Of a stretch of DNA of 64,000 nt, positions 24,912 through 33,931 are shown one piece after another (the stretch's first letter is position 1; each line of letters starts with the position of its first letter). Made by a program: the position numbers and the translations under genes. The stretch is from Chitinophaga ginsengisoli (GTDB lineage: Bacteria > Bacteroidota > Bacteroidia > Chitinophagales > Chitinophagaceae): positions 62,001 to 126,000 of the forward strand of contig NZ_PYGK01000004.1 of assembly GCF_003014595.1 (NCBI RefSeq), written 5' to 3'. The notes under the pieces were generated by a model. The model was not told the DNA's origin, did not search any database, and worked only from the letters and a program-made list of their open reading frames with translations.

Positions 24912-27068
24912 ATGAATGTATTGAACGGCACTAAATTATTGATGGACATCAGCTTACCATTAAAAGATCCGGTTCCGATTTTCTCATTGGTATTGTTTAT
25001 CATCCTGTTAGCTCCCATCATACTCCGTAAATTCCGTATTCCGAGCATAATAGGGCTGATAATAGCGGGGATGGCAATAGGTGATCATGGATTCAAGATC
25101 ATTGAGAAGGGGAGTATTGACCTGTTTGGAAAGGCCGGCCTGCTCTACATTATGTTCCTTGCCGGCCTGGAGCTGGATATGACTGAGTTCAGAAAGAACC
25201 GCCACCGCAGTCTCGTCTTTGGCGCATTTACTTTTTTTATTCCGCTTATCTCCGGATATTTTGTCTGCACTTACCTGCTGCACTTCAATTTCATGGCCAC
25301 GCTGCTGGTATCCAGCATGTTTGCGACCCACACACTGGTAGCTTATCCGCTGGCCAGCCGCCTGGGTATTACCAAAAATGAAGCGGTCACTGTTGCTGTA
25401 GGAGGTACTATCATTACTGATACGGCCGTGCTGGTGATCCTGGCGATCATCACCGGTGCAGCAGCAGGTAACCTCAACACACATTTCTGGATCCGTTTAT
25501 CCGTATCCCTCATTGTGTTTGGTGCTATCATACTCTGGATATTCCCGATGATAGGACGCTGGTTCTTCAAAAAGATCAAAGACGACAAAACATCCCACTT
25601 CATATTCGTACTGGCGCTGGTATTCCTGGCCGCCTTCCTGGCCGAACTGGCAGGTGTGGAAGGCATCATCGGCGCGTTCCTGGCAGGTCTTGCCCTGAAC
25701 CAGCTGATACCGCATACGTCTCCGCTCATGAACAGGATAGAATTCACAGGCAACGCTTTGTTCATTCCCTTCTTCCTGATCAGTGTAGGAATGCTGGTCG
25801 ATCTGCGGGTATTGCTGAAAGGCCCTGAAGCCCTGATGATAGCCGGTGTGCTCACTACGATGGCCTTGACCAGCAAATGGTGCGCAGCCTTCTTTACGCA
25901 ACTTTCATTTGGTTATACACCCACACAACGCAATGTTATCTTCGGATTGAGCGGCTCGCATGCGGCTGCTACGATCGCTGTCATACTCATTGGCTTCAAC
26001 ATGGGTATCATCAACGAGAATGTACTGAATGGGACTGTGGTGCTGATCCTGGTTACCTGCCTGGTAAGTTCTTTCGTGACAGAGAGTGCAGGCCGTAAAC
26101 TGGCTATTGTGGAAGCTGATCGTAAACCTGCAGAAGAAGAGACGCCGGAAAGAGTACTGGTGCCTATTTCCCGGCAGGGGCATATGGAATCACTGCTGGA
26201 CTTTGCTTTAATGATCAAGGACCCTGATGCGAGTACGCCTATTTATCCGCTGGCTGTAGTACAGGATGATGCGGAGGCAAAGCAGAAGGTAGCGTTGACG
26301 GGCAAGATCATGGATGCCGCTGTGATGTATGCCGGCGCTACTGAAAGTAAAGTACAGGCAGTGACACGTGTTGATCTCAACGTTTCTGATGGTATTGCAC
26401 GTGCTGCAAAAGAACTGATGATCACAGATGTGGTATTGGGCTGGCCGGATAAAACCACTACCACAGAGCGCCTCTTCGGCTCTATCTTCGGTACCACATT
26501 CGATAACGTACTACAGAGTGTGTGGGAGAATGTCTATGTATGCGATTTCCACTATCCGTTGAACACCACCCGTAAACTGGTGCTCGTCATGCCTAAGAAT
26601 GCTGAATATGAAATAGGATTTCTTCACTATATACAAAAGGTTTTTCTGCTCAGTAAACAGATAGGGGCAAGATTGCTGCTGTGCTGTTGTGCCAAAACAC
26701 AGGCTGCTGTGGAAGCTTATCTGCAACAGTTTAAACTGAATATAGAGATCACATTCAAACCGTTCAGCAATATTGAAGAACTTTTAAAGCTTGAGAAGGA
26801 CATCACAAAGAATGATCTCCTCATGGTTGTAGCTGCCCGTAAAGGAACACTTTCTCATCATCCTTATCTCGACGGCATGCCCGGACGTTTAAGTAAGCAT
26901 TTTCCCGCCAACAGCATAGTGCTGATCTATCCTGAACAGACGGAGATGGATTACATTGAAGCAGGTGTGCAACCCGAAGACCTTACGCTGGCGCCTATAC
27001 AGGAACAGCTGGCTAATCTGAATAAACTGGGTAAAGCAGTAAAACGCATCCTCCGGGGAAAGAAATAA
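24912..27068 (+). CDS. CPA2-family cation:proton antiporter with cytoplasmic nucleotide-binding-like tail
   Basis: About residues 20-405 form a Kef/NapA-type antiporter with roughly 12 membrane segments (GKAGLLYIMFLAGLELDM, VGGTIITDTAVLVILA, ISVGMLVDLRVLL). The rest (about 415-718) is cytoplasmic and resembles two weak UspA-like domains (ERVLVPISRQGHMESLLDFA; LVLVMPKNAEYEIGFLHYI). It likely exchanges Na+ or K+ for H+. The ATG at 24912 is used here; an in-frame ATG at 24942 is also possible. Substrate and regulation are unknown. Confidence 0.88.
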   Translation: MNVLNGTKLLMDISLPLKDPVPIFSLVLFIILLAPIILRKFRIPSIIGLIIAGMAIGDHGFKIIEKGSIDLFGKAGLLYIMFLAGLELDMTEFRKNRHRSLVFGAFTFFIPLISGYFVCTYLLHFNFMATLLVSSMFATHTLVAYPLASRLGITKNEAVTVAVGGTIITDTAVLVILAIITGAAAGNLNTHFWIRLSVSLIVFGAIILWIFPMIGRWFFKKIKDDKTSHFIFVLALVFLAAFLAELAGVEGIIGAFLAGLALNQLIPHTSPLMNRIEFTGNALFIPFFLISVGMLVDLRVLLKGPEALMIAGVLTTMALTSKWCAAFFTQLSFGYTPTQRNVIFGLSGSHAAATIAVILIGFNMGIINENVLNGTVVLILVTCLVSSFVTESAGRKLAIVEADRKPAEEETPERVLVPISRQGHMESLLDFALMIKDPDASTPIYPLAVVQDDAEAKQKVALTGKIMDAAVMYAGATESKVQAVTRVDLNVSDGIARAAKELMITDVVLGWPDKTTTTERLFGSIFGTTFDNVLQSVWENVYVCDFHYPLNTTRKLVLVMPKNAEYEIGFLHYIQKVFLLSKQIGARLLLCCCAKTQAAVEAYLQQFKLNIEITFKPFSNIEELLKLEKDITKNDLLMVVAARKGTLSHHPYLDGMPGRLSKHFPANSIVLIYPEQTEMDYIEAGVQPEDLTLAPIQEQLANLNKLGKAVKRILRGKK

Positions 27069-27276
27069 TTTACGCATCCTTTCCATGTGAATAAATGCAT
27101 TCCCTTCACCGAAAGGGGATAGATCTCTCGCATCCCACAACCATTACATTCCCTCCATTACTCATTCTCCCATAGATATAGTAGTACTAAGATCAGGAAT
27201 AAGATAGTGAATCTGCCCTGAATTAGGGGATGCCTTTTAACCGCATTCGGGGATAAGCGCTTCGCAGCCCCCAGCA
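27069..27276. other. Intergenic region with no gene seen
   Basis: The 310-bp gap between the antiporter and the glycosyltransferase holds a small CCCTT/AAGGG hairpin near 27102-27118 and the promoter element described at 27277. No coding frame or RNA could be supported. Confidence 0.5.
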
Positions 27277-27284
27277 TAACTTTG
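27277..27284 (+). promoter_or_regulatory. -7 box of the glycosyltransferase gene
   Basis: TAACTTTG is an exact TAnnTTTG match, giving a 5' leader of about 85 nt before the ATG at 27379. No TTTG at -33 is visible, so an activator may be needed. Confidence 0.5.
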
Positions 27285-27378
27285 CGCACATACCCATTCC
27301 CCCAAAAACAGGATACGGATAAGGTATAACTGTCTAGTATATACAGACCTCATTTAATCAGCAAACAACTTTTCAGTA

Positions 27379-28710
27379 ATGACAAAGCACAACCAACAAT
27401 TGAAAGGCAAAAAAGTCCTTTTTGGAACTGTACCTGCCGACGGACATTTTAACCCGCTGACCGGACTGGCAAAACATTTACAGGCATCTGGCTGTGATGT
27501 ACGATGGTATACTTCCCCTCTCTTTACAAAGAAACTGGAGAAGCTGGGCATTCAGCATTACCCTTTCGTAAGAGCCCTGGACGTGAACCAGGACAATGTT
27601 AATACTATATTTCCTGAAAGGGCGTCGATCGACGATCCGGGAGCAAAGCTGGACTTTGACATGATAGAGTTTTTCGCTAAAAGGGCACCGGAGTATTATG
27701 AAGATCTCAAAGAAATCTATCCCTCTTTCCCTTTTGATATACTGATTGCAGATTCGCTATTTACTGCGACCCCATTTGTTAAATCCGGGATGAACATACC
27801 TGTACTATCAATAGGTATCGTTCCACTGGCAGAGAACTCTGTTGATCTTGCACCTTATGGGATGGCATTACCTCCTGCTACCAGTGAAGCGGAAAAAGCA
27901 AAGTATGCAGAGTTGCACGAGCTGATGACGGCCGTTGTGTTCAAAAAGTCAACTGATACCTTTGATGATATGCTGAATGGGTATAACATCCCTCACCAGA
28001 GGGGTTTCCTCTTTGATCTGCTGATACGGGAAGCTTCCTTATATCTCCAGATAGGAACGCCTTCTTTCGAATATGAACGCAGCGATATTGGAAAGAATGT
28101 CCGTTTTGTGGGTGCACTGATGGCATATTCCGGAGAGCAGACTACACCCTGGTTTGATGAACGCCTGACAAAATATAAGAAAGTCGTGCTGCTGACACAA
28201 GGCACTGTAGAGAAAGACATCAATAAACTGATCATTCCGACACTGGACGCCTTCAAAGATACGGATGTACTGGTAGTGGTTGCCACCGGCAACAACCAGA
28301 CAGCCGCATTACGGGCCCGATATCCGTTTGATAACATCATTGTGTCGGATTATATTCCATTTGATGAGATCATGCCTTACGCCAGCGTTTATGTAACAAA
28401 TGGAGGCTATGGCGGTACGCTGTTGAGCATTAAACATAAGTTACCGATGGTCGCTGCCGGTATACATGAAGGAAAGAGTGAAGTATGTGCCCGTATCGGT
28501 TACTTTAATCTGGGTCTTAACCTGGCTACGGATACGCCTACAGCAGAGCTGGTGAAGGATGCAGTGAATAAGGTGCTTGCAGACAGTAGTTATAAAGCGC
28601 ACGTCTCCCGGTTGGCGGATGAAATAAATATCTACAATGCGATTGAAACAAGCACCGGTTATGTTGCCCAGCTGATAGCGGCACATGCTAAGAGTGCAGT
28701 TGCGCAGTAA
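27379..28710 (+). CDS. MGT/UGT-like glycosyltransferase (GT1)
   Basis: The 443-residue protein has the GT-B fold pattern of macrolide/UDP-glucuronosyl-type transferases: an N-terminal acceptor domain (VLFGTVPADGHFNPLTGLAKHL) and a C-terminal donor domain with VSDYIPFDEIMPYASVYVTNGGYGGTLLSIKHKLPMVAAG, the nucleotide-sugar site. It would glycosylate a small molecule such as a natural product or xenobiotic in the cytoplasm. It is a single gene with its own promoter and terminator, and no biosynthetic gene is adjacent. Confidence 0.88.
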   Translation: MTKHNQQLKGKKVLFGTVPADGHFNPLTGLAKHLQASGCDVRWYTSPLFTKKLEKLGIQHYPFVRALDVNQDNVNTIFPERASIDDPGAKLDFDMIEFFAKRAPEYYEDLKEIYPSFPFDILIADSLFTATPFVKSGMNIPVLSIGIVPLAENSVDLAPYGMALPPATSEAEKAKYAELHELMTAVVFKKSTDTFDDMLNGYNIPHQRGFLFDLLIREASLYLQIGTPSFEYERSDIGKNVRFVGALMAYSGEQTTPWFDERLTKYKKVVLLTQGTVEKDINKLIIPTLDAFKDTDVLVVVATGNNQTAALRARYPFDNIIVSDYIPFDEIMPYASVYVTNGGYGGTLLSIKHKLPMVAAGIHEGKSEVCARIGYFNLGLNLATDTPTAELVKDAVNKVLADSSYKAHVSRLADEINIYNAIETSTGYVAQLIAAHAKSAVAQ

Positions 28711-28735
28711 TGGAAACGTTGAGCCATCGTTTAAA

Positions 28736-28780
28736 ATAGATAAGCCACAGGTCATTGGTGCCTGTGGCTTATTATTTTCT
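28736..28780 (+). terminator. Rho-independent terminator
   Basis: TAAGCCACAGG and CCTGTGGCTTA form an 11-bp perfect stem with a 9-nt loop, followed by a T-rich tract. Confidence 0.85.
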
Positions 28781-28910
28781 TGAAATTTCAATCACTGTTG
28801 TCAGTTTGCACCCGGAACTAATAATTTAGCTTCACCCTGGTATTTTAAAATCCAGGGTATATAATCGTCGCCCCACAACATCTACCCCTAAACCTTTTTA
28901 AATTCAAACC

Positions 28911-29495
28911 ATGAAAAATTTCTTCTCTGTTTTGTGTGTCATACTGCTTTTTATCTGGGGATGTAGCGTGCCTGGGAGTACACAACGGTACAGAAGTCAA
29001 CTGGATTCCGAAAGTGCCGGTAATAAACCCATTCCCGATGCTTTTAATCCATCTGATGGAATTTTATTGATTGAAGACTGGGCTGATCAGGATAGGTCAG
29101 TAGTTAAGAACTCAGTTTATGTAAGTTATCAAACAGATGATTATGTTAATAATTTTGTGACGAGAAACAAAAAAAGGATGATAGCGTATCTTAAGGAAAA
29201 CTATCCATCTAAATATGAATTTGCCGCACAGAGTGAAATATATGGGTCAAAAGCAAAGTATAGTAATAAAACTGTTTATCAATATGCATTGGTGATTTCT
29301 TTGGTAAAGCGTAGCCAACGTATGGAAACCCAATTTTTCAGTGGCAATGAGGGATCGACACACCATCAGCCGATTTTCAGATATTACATTTATGACCGTT
29401 TAAATAATAAAACTTACGCCGCATTGGGATACGGGGCAAGTACCATTATGTTGGCTTTTAAAGGGGCGATTAAAAGAATTAACAGAAAGAGATGA
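28911..29495 (+). CDS. Hypothetical lipoprotein, A/T-rich gene
   Basis: The 194-residue protein has a lipoprotein signal ending in IWGC (Cys near residue 18) and a soluble domain without recognised motifs; the segment ENYPSKYEFAAQSEIYG is probably helical. Its codons are visibly richer in A and T than those of the neighbours, which suggests recent acquisition or weak selection. It is flanked by terminators and seems to be transcribed alone. The function is unknown. Confidence 0.65.
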   Translation: MKNFFSVLCVILLFIWGCSVPGSTQRYRSQLDSESAGNKPIPDAFNPSDGILLIEDWADQDRSVVKNSVYVSYQTDDYVNNFVTRNKKRMIAYLKENYPSKYEFAAQSEIYGSKAKYSNKTVYQYALVISLVKRSQRMETQFFSGNEGSTHHQPIFRYYIYDRLNNKTYAALGYGASTIMLAFKGAIKRINRKR

Positions 29496-29500
29496 GATAA

Positions 29501-29530
29501 CCGCTCGGGGCGCAATCCCGGGATGATGGC
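29501..29530. repeat. REP-like palindromic element, copy 1
   Basis: CGGGGCGCAATCCCGGGAT followed by GATGGC and an A-run. A nearly identical element (20 of 24 positions) is at 30831-30860. The core CGGGG-loop-CCCCG hairpin resembles REP elements of Bacteroidota that are moved by RAYT transposases. Confidence 0.5.
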
Positions 29531-29542
29531 AAAAAAAAGAAG

Positions 29543-29580
29543 GAAGCCGTCTCAAAAGTAATTGAGATGGCTTCTATTCT
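29543..29580 (+). terminator. Rho-independent terminator
   Basis: GAAGCCGTCTCA and TGAGATGGCTTC form a 12-bp stem with one G-T pair, preceded by an A-run and followed by TATTCTTT. It can serve both flanking genes, which converge. Confidence 0.7.
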
Positions 29581-29634
29581 TTAACGGAATGTTTATGTTT
29601 GTTGGGTGAAAGCGGACGATGGCGTTCCTGCCAT

Positions 29635-30675
29635 TTATAAACCCCAACCGTAACGCAACCTGAAAACGCCGGAGGAGTTCACTGTAGAAATAGTAATATT
29701 GGTACCACTGCCCCCGCGCTTTAGCAAGCTATAGGAATCGTTGTCGCGTAAACCTGGCCAGTAAACGCTTGCAATTTTATCGTTCCTGCAAACGTCGCTG
29801 GTTGAAACGATATAGGCAATTTCATTATCAGATTGTGGACCATTTTGATAATCTTTACCTGAATTCATAGTGGCGCCGAATTCAGTTATGACCGTGCGGC
29901 TTCCATAACTGCCTATACGGTTCCTCCAGTCAGTCCTCCAGTCAGCGGCACTATGGGTGGCCCAGTAAGCATAGTTATGAAGGCCCAGCAAACAGCTGCT
30001 GAACCGGCTATCTGCACCGACACCGGTAACATTTTCAGAATAGCCCTGACCATCCAATATGATTCTGCCTTTGGGAACATTAGGGAAATTTGAAAGGAAC
30101 TGTGCATATATACCAGTCAATTGACTCAGCGTGTATCCATGCGGTTCATTGAACGGCTCAAAATATACGTTGCCGTTACCCTGGTATTTATTGACAATAG
30201 TGGTCCACATATTCCAGAAGTCGGTGGTGTTATCAATCAGACCATCCTTCGAGGACGCGCTTTCCCAGCAGGCGATAATAACTTTCCAGCCTTTACTGGT
30301 AGCTTTATCAATAGCCGCCGTATAACTTCCCCACCAACTTTCGGCTACGGAAGGTGGATTAACCGGAATACGTATCGTATTTACGCCGTTCACCGCATTG
30401 GAAAAACCGTTAAGAATGGCATCTGTTTTGGCAGCTACTGTGCTATAGCTGTCACTGGCCGTTAAACCAGAGGGGATCACCCAGCCATCTACAAAATTAT
30501 CTCTTCCATCGGCCCAGTTTAATCCGGAGATACCTGCTGCGCCTACAGATTCAGTGGATACTACGTTTGTATTAGGGGCGTTGGGCGTTTCAACTATCTG
30601 ATTATTTGTTTTAGTGCAGCTACCAGCAACAAGGATAGCCCCTGATATGTACAGTACATTCAGTAATTTTTTCAT
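29635..30675 (-). CDS. Cellulase-family (GH5) glycoside hydrolase lipoprotein
   Basis: The 346-residue protein has a lipoprotein signal (lipobox VAGSC, Cys20), a Thr/Asn-rich linker, then a TIM barrel of family GH5. The acid/base is Glu177 in YFEPFNEPHG and the nucleophile Glu265 in VITEFGA; the motif ESWWGSY around 112-118 belongs to the substrate cleft. It would hydrolyse a beta-glucan or beta-mannan on the cell surface or in the periplasm. The exact substrate cannot be read from the sequence. It is transcribed alone. Confidence 0.9.
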   Translation of the reverse strand: MKKLLNVLYISGAILVAGSCTKTNNQIVETPNAPNTNVVSTESVGAAGISGLNWADGRDNFVDGWVIPSGLTASDSYSTVAAKTDAILNGFSNAVNGVNTIRIPVNPPSVAESWWGSYTAAIDKATSKGWKVIIACWESASSKDGLIDNTTDFWNMWTTIVNKYQGNGNVYFEPFNEPHGYTLSQLTGIYAQFLSNFPNVPKGRIILDGQGYSENVTGVGADSRFSSCLLGLHNYAYWATHSAADWRTDWRNRIGSYGSRTVITEFGATMNSGKDYQNGPQSDNEIAYIVSTSDVCRNDKIASVYWPGLRDNDSYSLLKRGGSGTNITISTVNSSGVFRLRYGWGL

Positions 30676-30830
30676 AACACGTGGGTTTTAATCGTTAATA
30701 CTTAAAATTACCAGCTATTCCGGATCGGGAGGGGGGGGAATTCTTAAAAAAGAGGGGGGAAAATAACAATCGGAGAATCCGGTAATCATAACAAAACATC
30801 AATCAACCCCTTTAGGGGTTGTTTTGTTTG
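30676..30830. other. Intergenic region with G-tracts and a hairpin
   Basis: Runs of eight and six G on the plus strand lie at about 30730-30762, and a hairpin with arms CAACCCC (30804-30810) and GGGGTTG (30815-30821), extended by ACAAAAC/GTTTTGT, follows. No gene is seen. The hairpin may be a second terminator for the tRNA transcript. Confidence 0.5.
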
Positions 30831-30860
30831 TAGCGCGGGGTGCAACCCCGGGATCCGCAA
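30831..30860. repeat. REP-like palindromic element, copy 2
   Basis: GCGCGGGGTGCAACCCCGGG followed by ATCCGC and an A-run. See copy 1 at 29501-29530. Confidence 0.5.
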
Positions 30861-30892
30861 AAAAAAAGGTCCATCTATATAGATGGACCTTT
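30860..30892 (-). terminator. Terminator of the tRNA-Val transcript
   Basis: On the minus strand AAAGGTCCATCTATATAGAT is the start of a perfect palindromic stem, followed by a run of ten T. It lies 7 nt after the second tRNA. Confidence 0.85.
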
Positions 30893-30898
30893 CATATG

Positions 30899-30973
30899 TG
30901 GGAGTTGACGGATTCGAACCATCGACCCTCTGCTTGTAAGGCAGATGCTCTGAACCAGCTGAGCTAAACTCCC
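30899..30973 (-). tRNA. tRNA-Val(TAC), downstream copy
   Basis: A 75-nt cloverleaf reads on the minus strand: acceptor GGGAGTT/AACTCCC, D arm GCTCAGCTGG, anticodon stem TCTGC/GCAGA with loop CTTACAA (anticodon TAC), T arm GATGG-TTCGAAT-CCGTC. CCA is not encoded. It is the second of two tandem copies. Confidence 0.95.
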
Positions 30974-31005
30974 TTGAAGAAAAAAATCAGTGAAAAATTT
31001 AAGAG

Positions 31006-31080
31006 TGGGAGTTGGCGGATTCGAACCGTCGACCCTCTGCTTGTAAGGCAGATGCTCTGAACCAGCTGAGCTAAACTCCC
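31006..31080 (-). tRNA. tRNA-Val(TAC), upstream copy
   Basis: Same structure and anticodon as the neighbouring copy. The T stem is GACGG/CCGCC, which leaves an A-C mismatch at the second pair; the other copy has A-T and T-G there. CCA is not encoded. The 32-bp spacer suggests both come from one precursor. Confidence 0.95.
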
Positions 31081-31272
31081 TCTTTTTTTCTTCGTTACCG
31101 TCAGGCCTTTCGTCTGATGGGATTGCAAAGGTATAAACTATTTTTATTCTACCAAATTTTTTTGAGAAGATTTTGAAAAAAGTAAGTGACCTCTCAATTT
31201 GTATTATGCTAGAACACCTTACTGCAAAGGATTTGAGACGACTGAATTTATTAACAGATATTTTCTCTCACA

Positions 31273-32550
31273 CTATTTCAGTTCCCAATCTATCAGCTGA
31301 TTTGTCCATTCAAGACGATAAGGTGTTGTCACCTTGATGTAGTTATCCGTGTATCCTTCCATCATTCCATCCTTGCCATGTTTTTCAAACAGTACCTTTC
31401 TTGTTTCACCAAGATGTTGTTCATTGAAATACTGTTGTTTCTTATGGCTCAGGTTACGCAACATCTTGTTGCGTTCATTCCTTACGTGCACAGGTACTAC
31501 AGGTGTAATATCAAGCGCAGCGGTATTGGCACGTTCAGAATAGGTGAATACGTGCAGGTAGCTGATGTCCAGTGAATGCAGGAAATCATATGTTTCCTGG
31601 AAGTGGGCATCAGATTCTGCGGGGAAGCCTACTATCACATCCACGCCAATGGCGCAATGCGGCATGAACTGTTTGATAAGTGCGACCTTTTCTGCATACA
31701 GTTCACGGCGGTAACGGCGACGCATCAGGCCGAGTATATCATTACTGCCACTCTGAAGGGGAATGTGGAAATGAGGCATGAACTTTTTGCTGTTGGCTAC
31801 AAATTCAATGATCTCATTGCTCAGCAGGTTAGGTTCAATGGAAGAGATGCGGTAACGCTCGATGCCTTCCACTTTATCCAGTTCCTGTATCAGTTCAAAG
31901 AAGGTTTCTTCTCTTTTCTTACCGCCTTCCAGGCCTTTACCAAAGTCGCCCAGGTTAATGCCGGTCAGTACGATCTCTTTCACGCCGCTGGCTGCCAGGG
32001 AATGGGCATGTTGCACCACGCTGGCCACACTGTCGCTACGGCTTTTACCACGTGCCATAGGAATGGTACAGAAAGCGCAGGTATAGTCACAGCCATCCTG
32101 TACCTTGAGGAAGGTACGGGTACGGTCGTTCAGTGAATAAGAAGCATGGAAGGTGTTCACGTCTTCGATATCGCAGGAGCAGATCTTTGCGCTATCGCCT
32201 TTGGTGAGTGTTTTCAGATGATCGACAATATTGAACTTCTCTGCCGCCCCCAGTACCAGGTCAACGCCTTCAATTTCAGCGATCTCTTTCGGTTTCAGCT
32301 GCGCATAACAGCCGGTAATGACGATCATGCTTTCAGGGGCCCTCCGCTGGATACGGCGTACCAGGTGCCGGCACTCCTTATCCGCATTGTCGGTAACAGA
32401 GCAGGTATTAATCACATATACATCGGCCTGTTCCTCAAAATCGGTCTTCACAAATCCATCCTGTTCCAGCAGCCTGCTCAGGGAGGAGGTTTCTGAAAAG
32501 TTCAGCTTACAGCCGAGGGTATGAAATGCTACTTTTTTACCTGTTGTCAT
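31273..32550 (-). CDS. mtaB: tRNA t6A37 methylthiotransferase MtaB
   Basis: The 425-residue radical-SAM enzyme has an N-terminal MTTase domain with the auxiliary-cluster cysteines Cys14, Cys50 and Cys81, a radical-SAM domain with CDYTCAFC (Cys154, Cys158, Cys161), and a short C-terminal TRAM region. It converts N6-threonylcarbamoyladenosine at position 37 of ANN-decoding tRNAs to its 2-methylthio form. Length and motifs fit MtaB rather than MiaB (MiaB is longer and targets i6A). A minus-strand TACCTTTG box lies at 32559-32566. Confidence 0.93.
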   Translation of the reverse strand: MTTGKKVAFHTLGCKLNFSETSSLSRLLEQDGFVKTDFEEQADVYVINTCSVTDNADKECRHLVRRIQRRAPESMIVITGCYAQLKPKEIAEIEGVDLVLGAAEKFNIVDHLKTLTKGDSAKICSCDIEDVNTFHASYSLNDRTRTFLKVQDGCDYTCAFCTIPMARGKSRSDSVASVVQHAHSLAASGVKEIVLTGINLGDFGKGLEGGKKREETFFELIQELDKVEGIERYRISSIEPNLLSNEIIEFVANSKKFMPHFHIPLQSGSNDILGLMRRRYRRELYAEKVALIKQFMPHCAIGVDVIVGFPAESDAHFQETYDFLHSLDISYLHVFTYSERANTAALDITPVVPVHVRNERNKMLRNLSHKKQQYFNEQHLGETRKVLFEKHGKDGMMEGYTDNYIKVTTPYRLEWTNQLIDWELK

Positions 32551-32660
32551 AAGGACGGCAAAGGTACCACCTTTTTTTTTATACTGGTTATATTGCCAAA
32601 ATTGTATAGATTGCCGCCCGGCAGAGCAAATGCTGAAATATTTTGTAACAGAGCGTAACC

Positions 32661-33116
32661 ATGAAATCTAAGGGCAAGTATGTACCTATGTTGTTATTAG
32701 CACTATTGTTGTGGCTGGCCTGGCAGCAACAATGGTGGAAAGGACCTCAGCGGCCTCCGCGTGTGTCTGCTTCCGGTAACACAAGTATCGCCAGGGCAAA
32801 CCGCAAAAACACAGCTAATACTGGCAGCTACCCGGCAATCCTCGACCGGCACGCGCCACTGAAATATACCCGTCACGCCAGATGCCGGATGGCCTGCCGC
32901 CATGTCACTGAAGCCGAGGTGATCGAAATCCTGGAAACAGGGCGTGTAAATACAGAGAAATCCAATCCCCACGATGAGCCTTGCCCTACCTATGCATTGG
33001 AAGGCTATTCTGAAGAAGGACAGCACCTCCGGGTGGTCTTCGCTCCCTGTGAAGATACGACCAGCGTCGTTACCTGTATTGATCTGGACAAGGACTGGAC
33101 TTGCAGCTGTAATTAG
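32661..33116 (+). CDS. DUF4258 domain protein with N-terminal membrane anchor
   Basis: The 151-residue protein has one N-terminal membrane segment (about residues 8-22, MLLLALLLWLAWQQQWW), a low-complexity linker and a DUF4258 domain from about residue 68: YTRHARCRMACRHVTEAEVIEIL. DUF4258 proteins resemble toxin-like RelE/BrnT folds, but the function here is unknown and an anchored form is unusual. No antitoxin gene is adjacent. Confidence 0.75.
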   Translation: MKSKGKYVPMLLLALLLWLAWQQQWWKGPQRPPRVSASGNTSIARANRKNTANTGSYPAILDRHAPLKYTRHARCRMACRHVTEAEVIEILETGRVNTEKSNPHDEPCPTYALEGYSEEGQHLRVVFAPCEDTTSVVTCIDLDKDWTCSCN

Positions 33117-33181
33117 GTATTTCCATCTGTAAGCAGTAATTTTCCGGCTTCGATCCGACTAATAAAGAGACTGGCATTATT

Positions 33182-33922
33182 ATGAAGTTACTGCTCAAAC
33201 CGTTGCATGTAGTGTATATTATATACGCTGTAATTGTTTTTCTTGCTATCATGTTCCTCATCCTACCACCTATTTTCGTGGCTTCATTCTTTGGAAGAGT
33301 GAAAGGAGGGAACATCATCTTCTATTTCCTTCGCTTCTGGTCTCATACCTGGTTTCCTGCAGTAGGTATAAGGGTGAAAAGAATTTATAAGCATGACAGG
33401 AAGGATAAAACCCCTTACCTGTTTGTGGTGAATCACCGTTCCTATCTCGATGCTGCACTGGCCGTACAGGTCATGCGCCTGCCTTTCCGTCCGCTGGGAA
33501 AGATTGAAATGAAAAAGATCCCTTTTTTCGGGTTTATCTATAAACAGTCGGTTGTACTGGTAGACCGCAAGGACGCCAAAGCCCGATCGCGTAGCGTAAG
33601 AGAGATGATAGCCGTTCTCAAAGAAGGTGTCTCTATCCTGATCTTCCCTGAAGGAACTACCAATCACACCGATCAACCGCTACAACCATTCCATAACGGT
33701 GCTTTCCGTATAGCCATTGAAACGCAGACGCCCATTCAGCCTGTCCTGTATCTCGATAATGGAGACCGCCTCCACGCCCAGGGATTCAACCTGAATCCTG
33801 GTCGCTGCCGGGTGGTATACCTGCCTCCTGTACCTGTTGCCGGACTGACAATGGACGACCTGCCAACCCTGAAACAGCAGGTGTTTGATATTATGGAACG
33901 GGAATTGAAAGCTAGTGTATAA
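33182..33922 (+). CDS. plsC: 1-acyl-sn-glycerol-3-phosphate acyltransferase
   Basis: The 246-residue membrane protein has a first hydrophobic helix (about 10-34) and the acyltransferase motifs NHRSYLD (HX4D) and FPEGTTN. It adds a second acyl chain to lysophosphatidic acid, making phosphatidic acid at the inner membrane. It lies 9 bp upstream of priA on the same strand and may share its transcript. Confidence 0.92.
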   Translation: MKLLLKPLHVVYIIYAVIVFLAIMFLILPPIFVASFFGRVKGGNIIFYFLRFWSHTWFPAVGIRVKRIYKHDRKDKTPYLFVVNHRSYLDAALAVQVMRLPFRPLGKIEMKKIPFFGFIYKQSVVLVDRKDAKARSRSVREMIAVLKEGVSILIFPEGTTNHTDQPLQPFHNGAFRIAIETQTPIQPVLYLDNGDRLHAQGFNLNPGRCRVVYLPPVPVAGLTMDDLPTLKQQVFDIMERELKASV

Positions 33923-33931
33923 CAATTTCAA

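Noticed and set aside
32661..33116. DUF4258 protein as toxin of a toxin-antitoxin pair
   Set aside because: It carries a membrane anchor and no antitoxin gene is adjacent.
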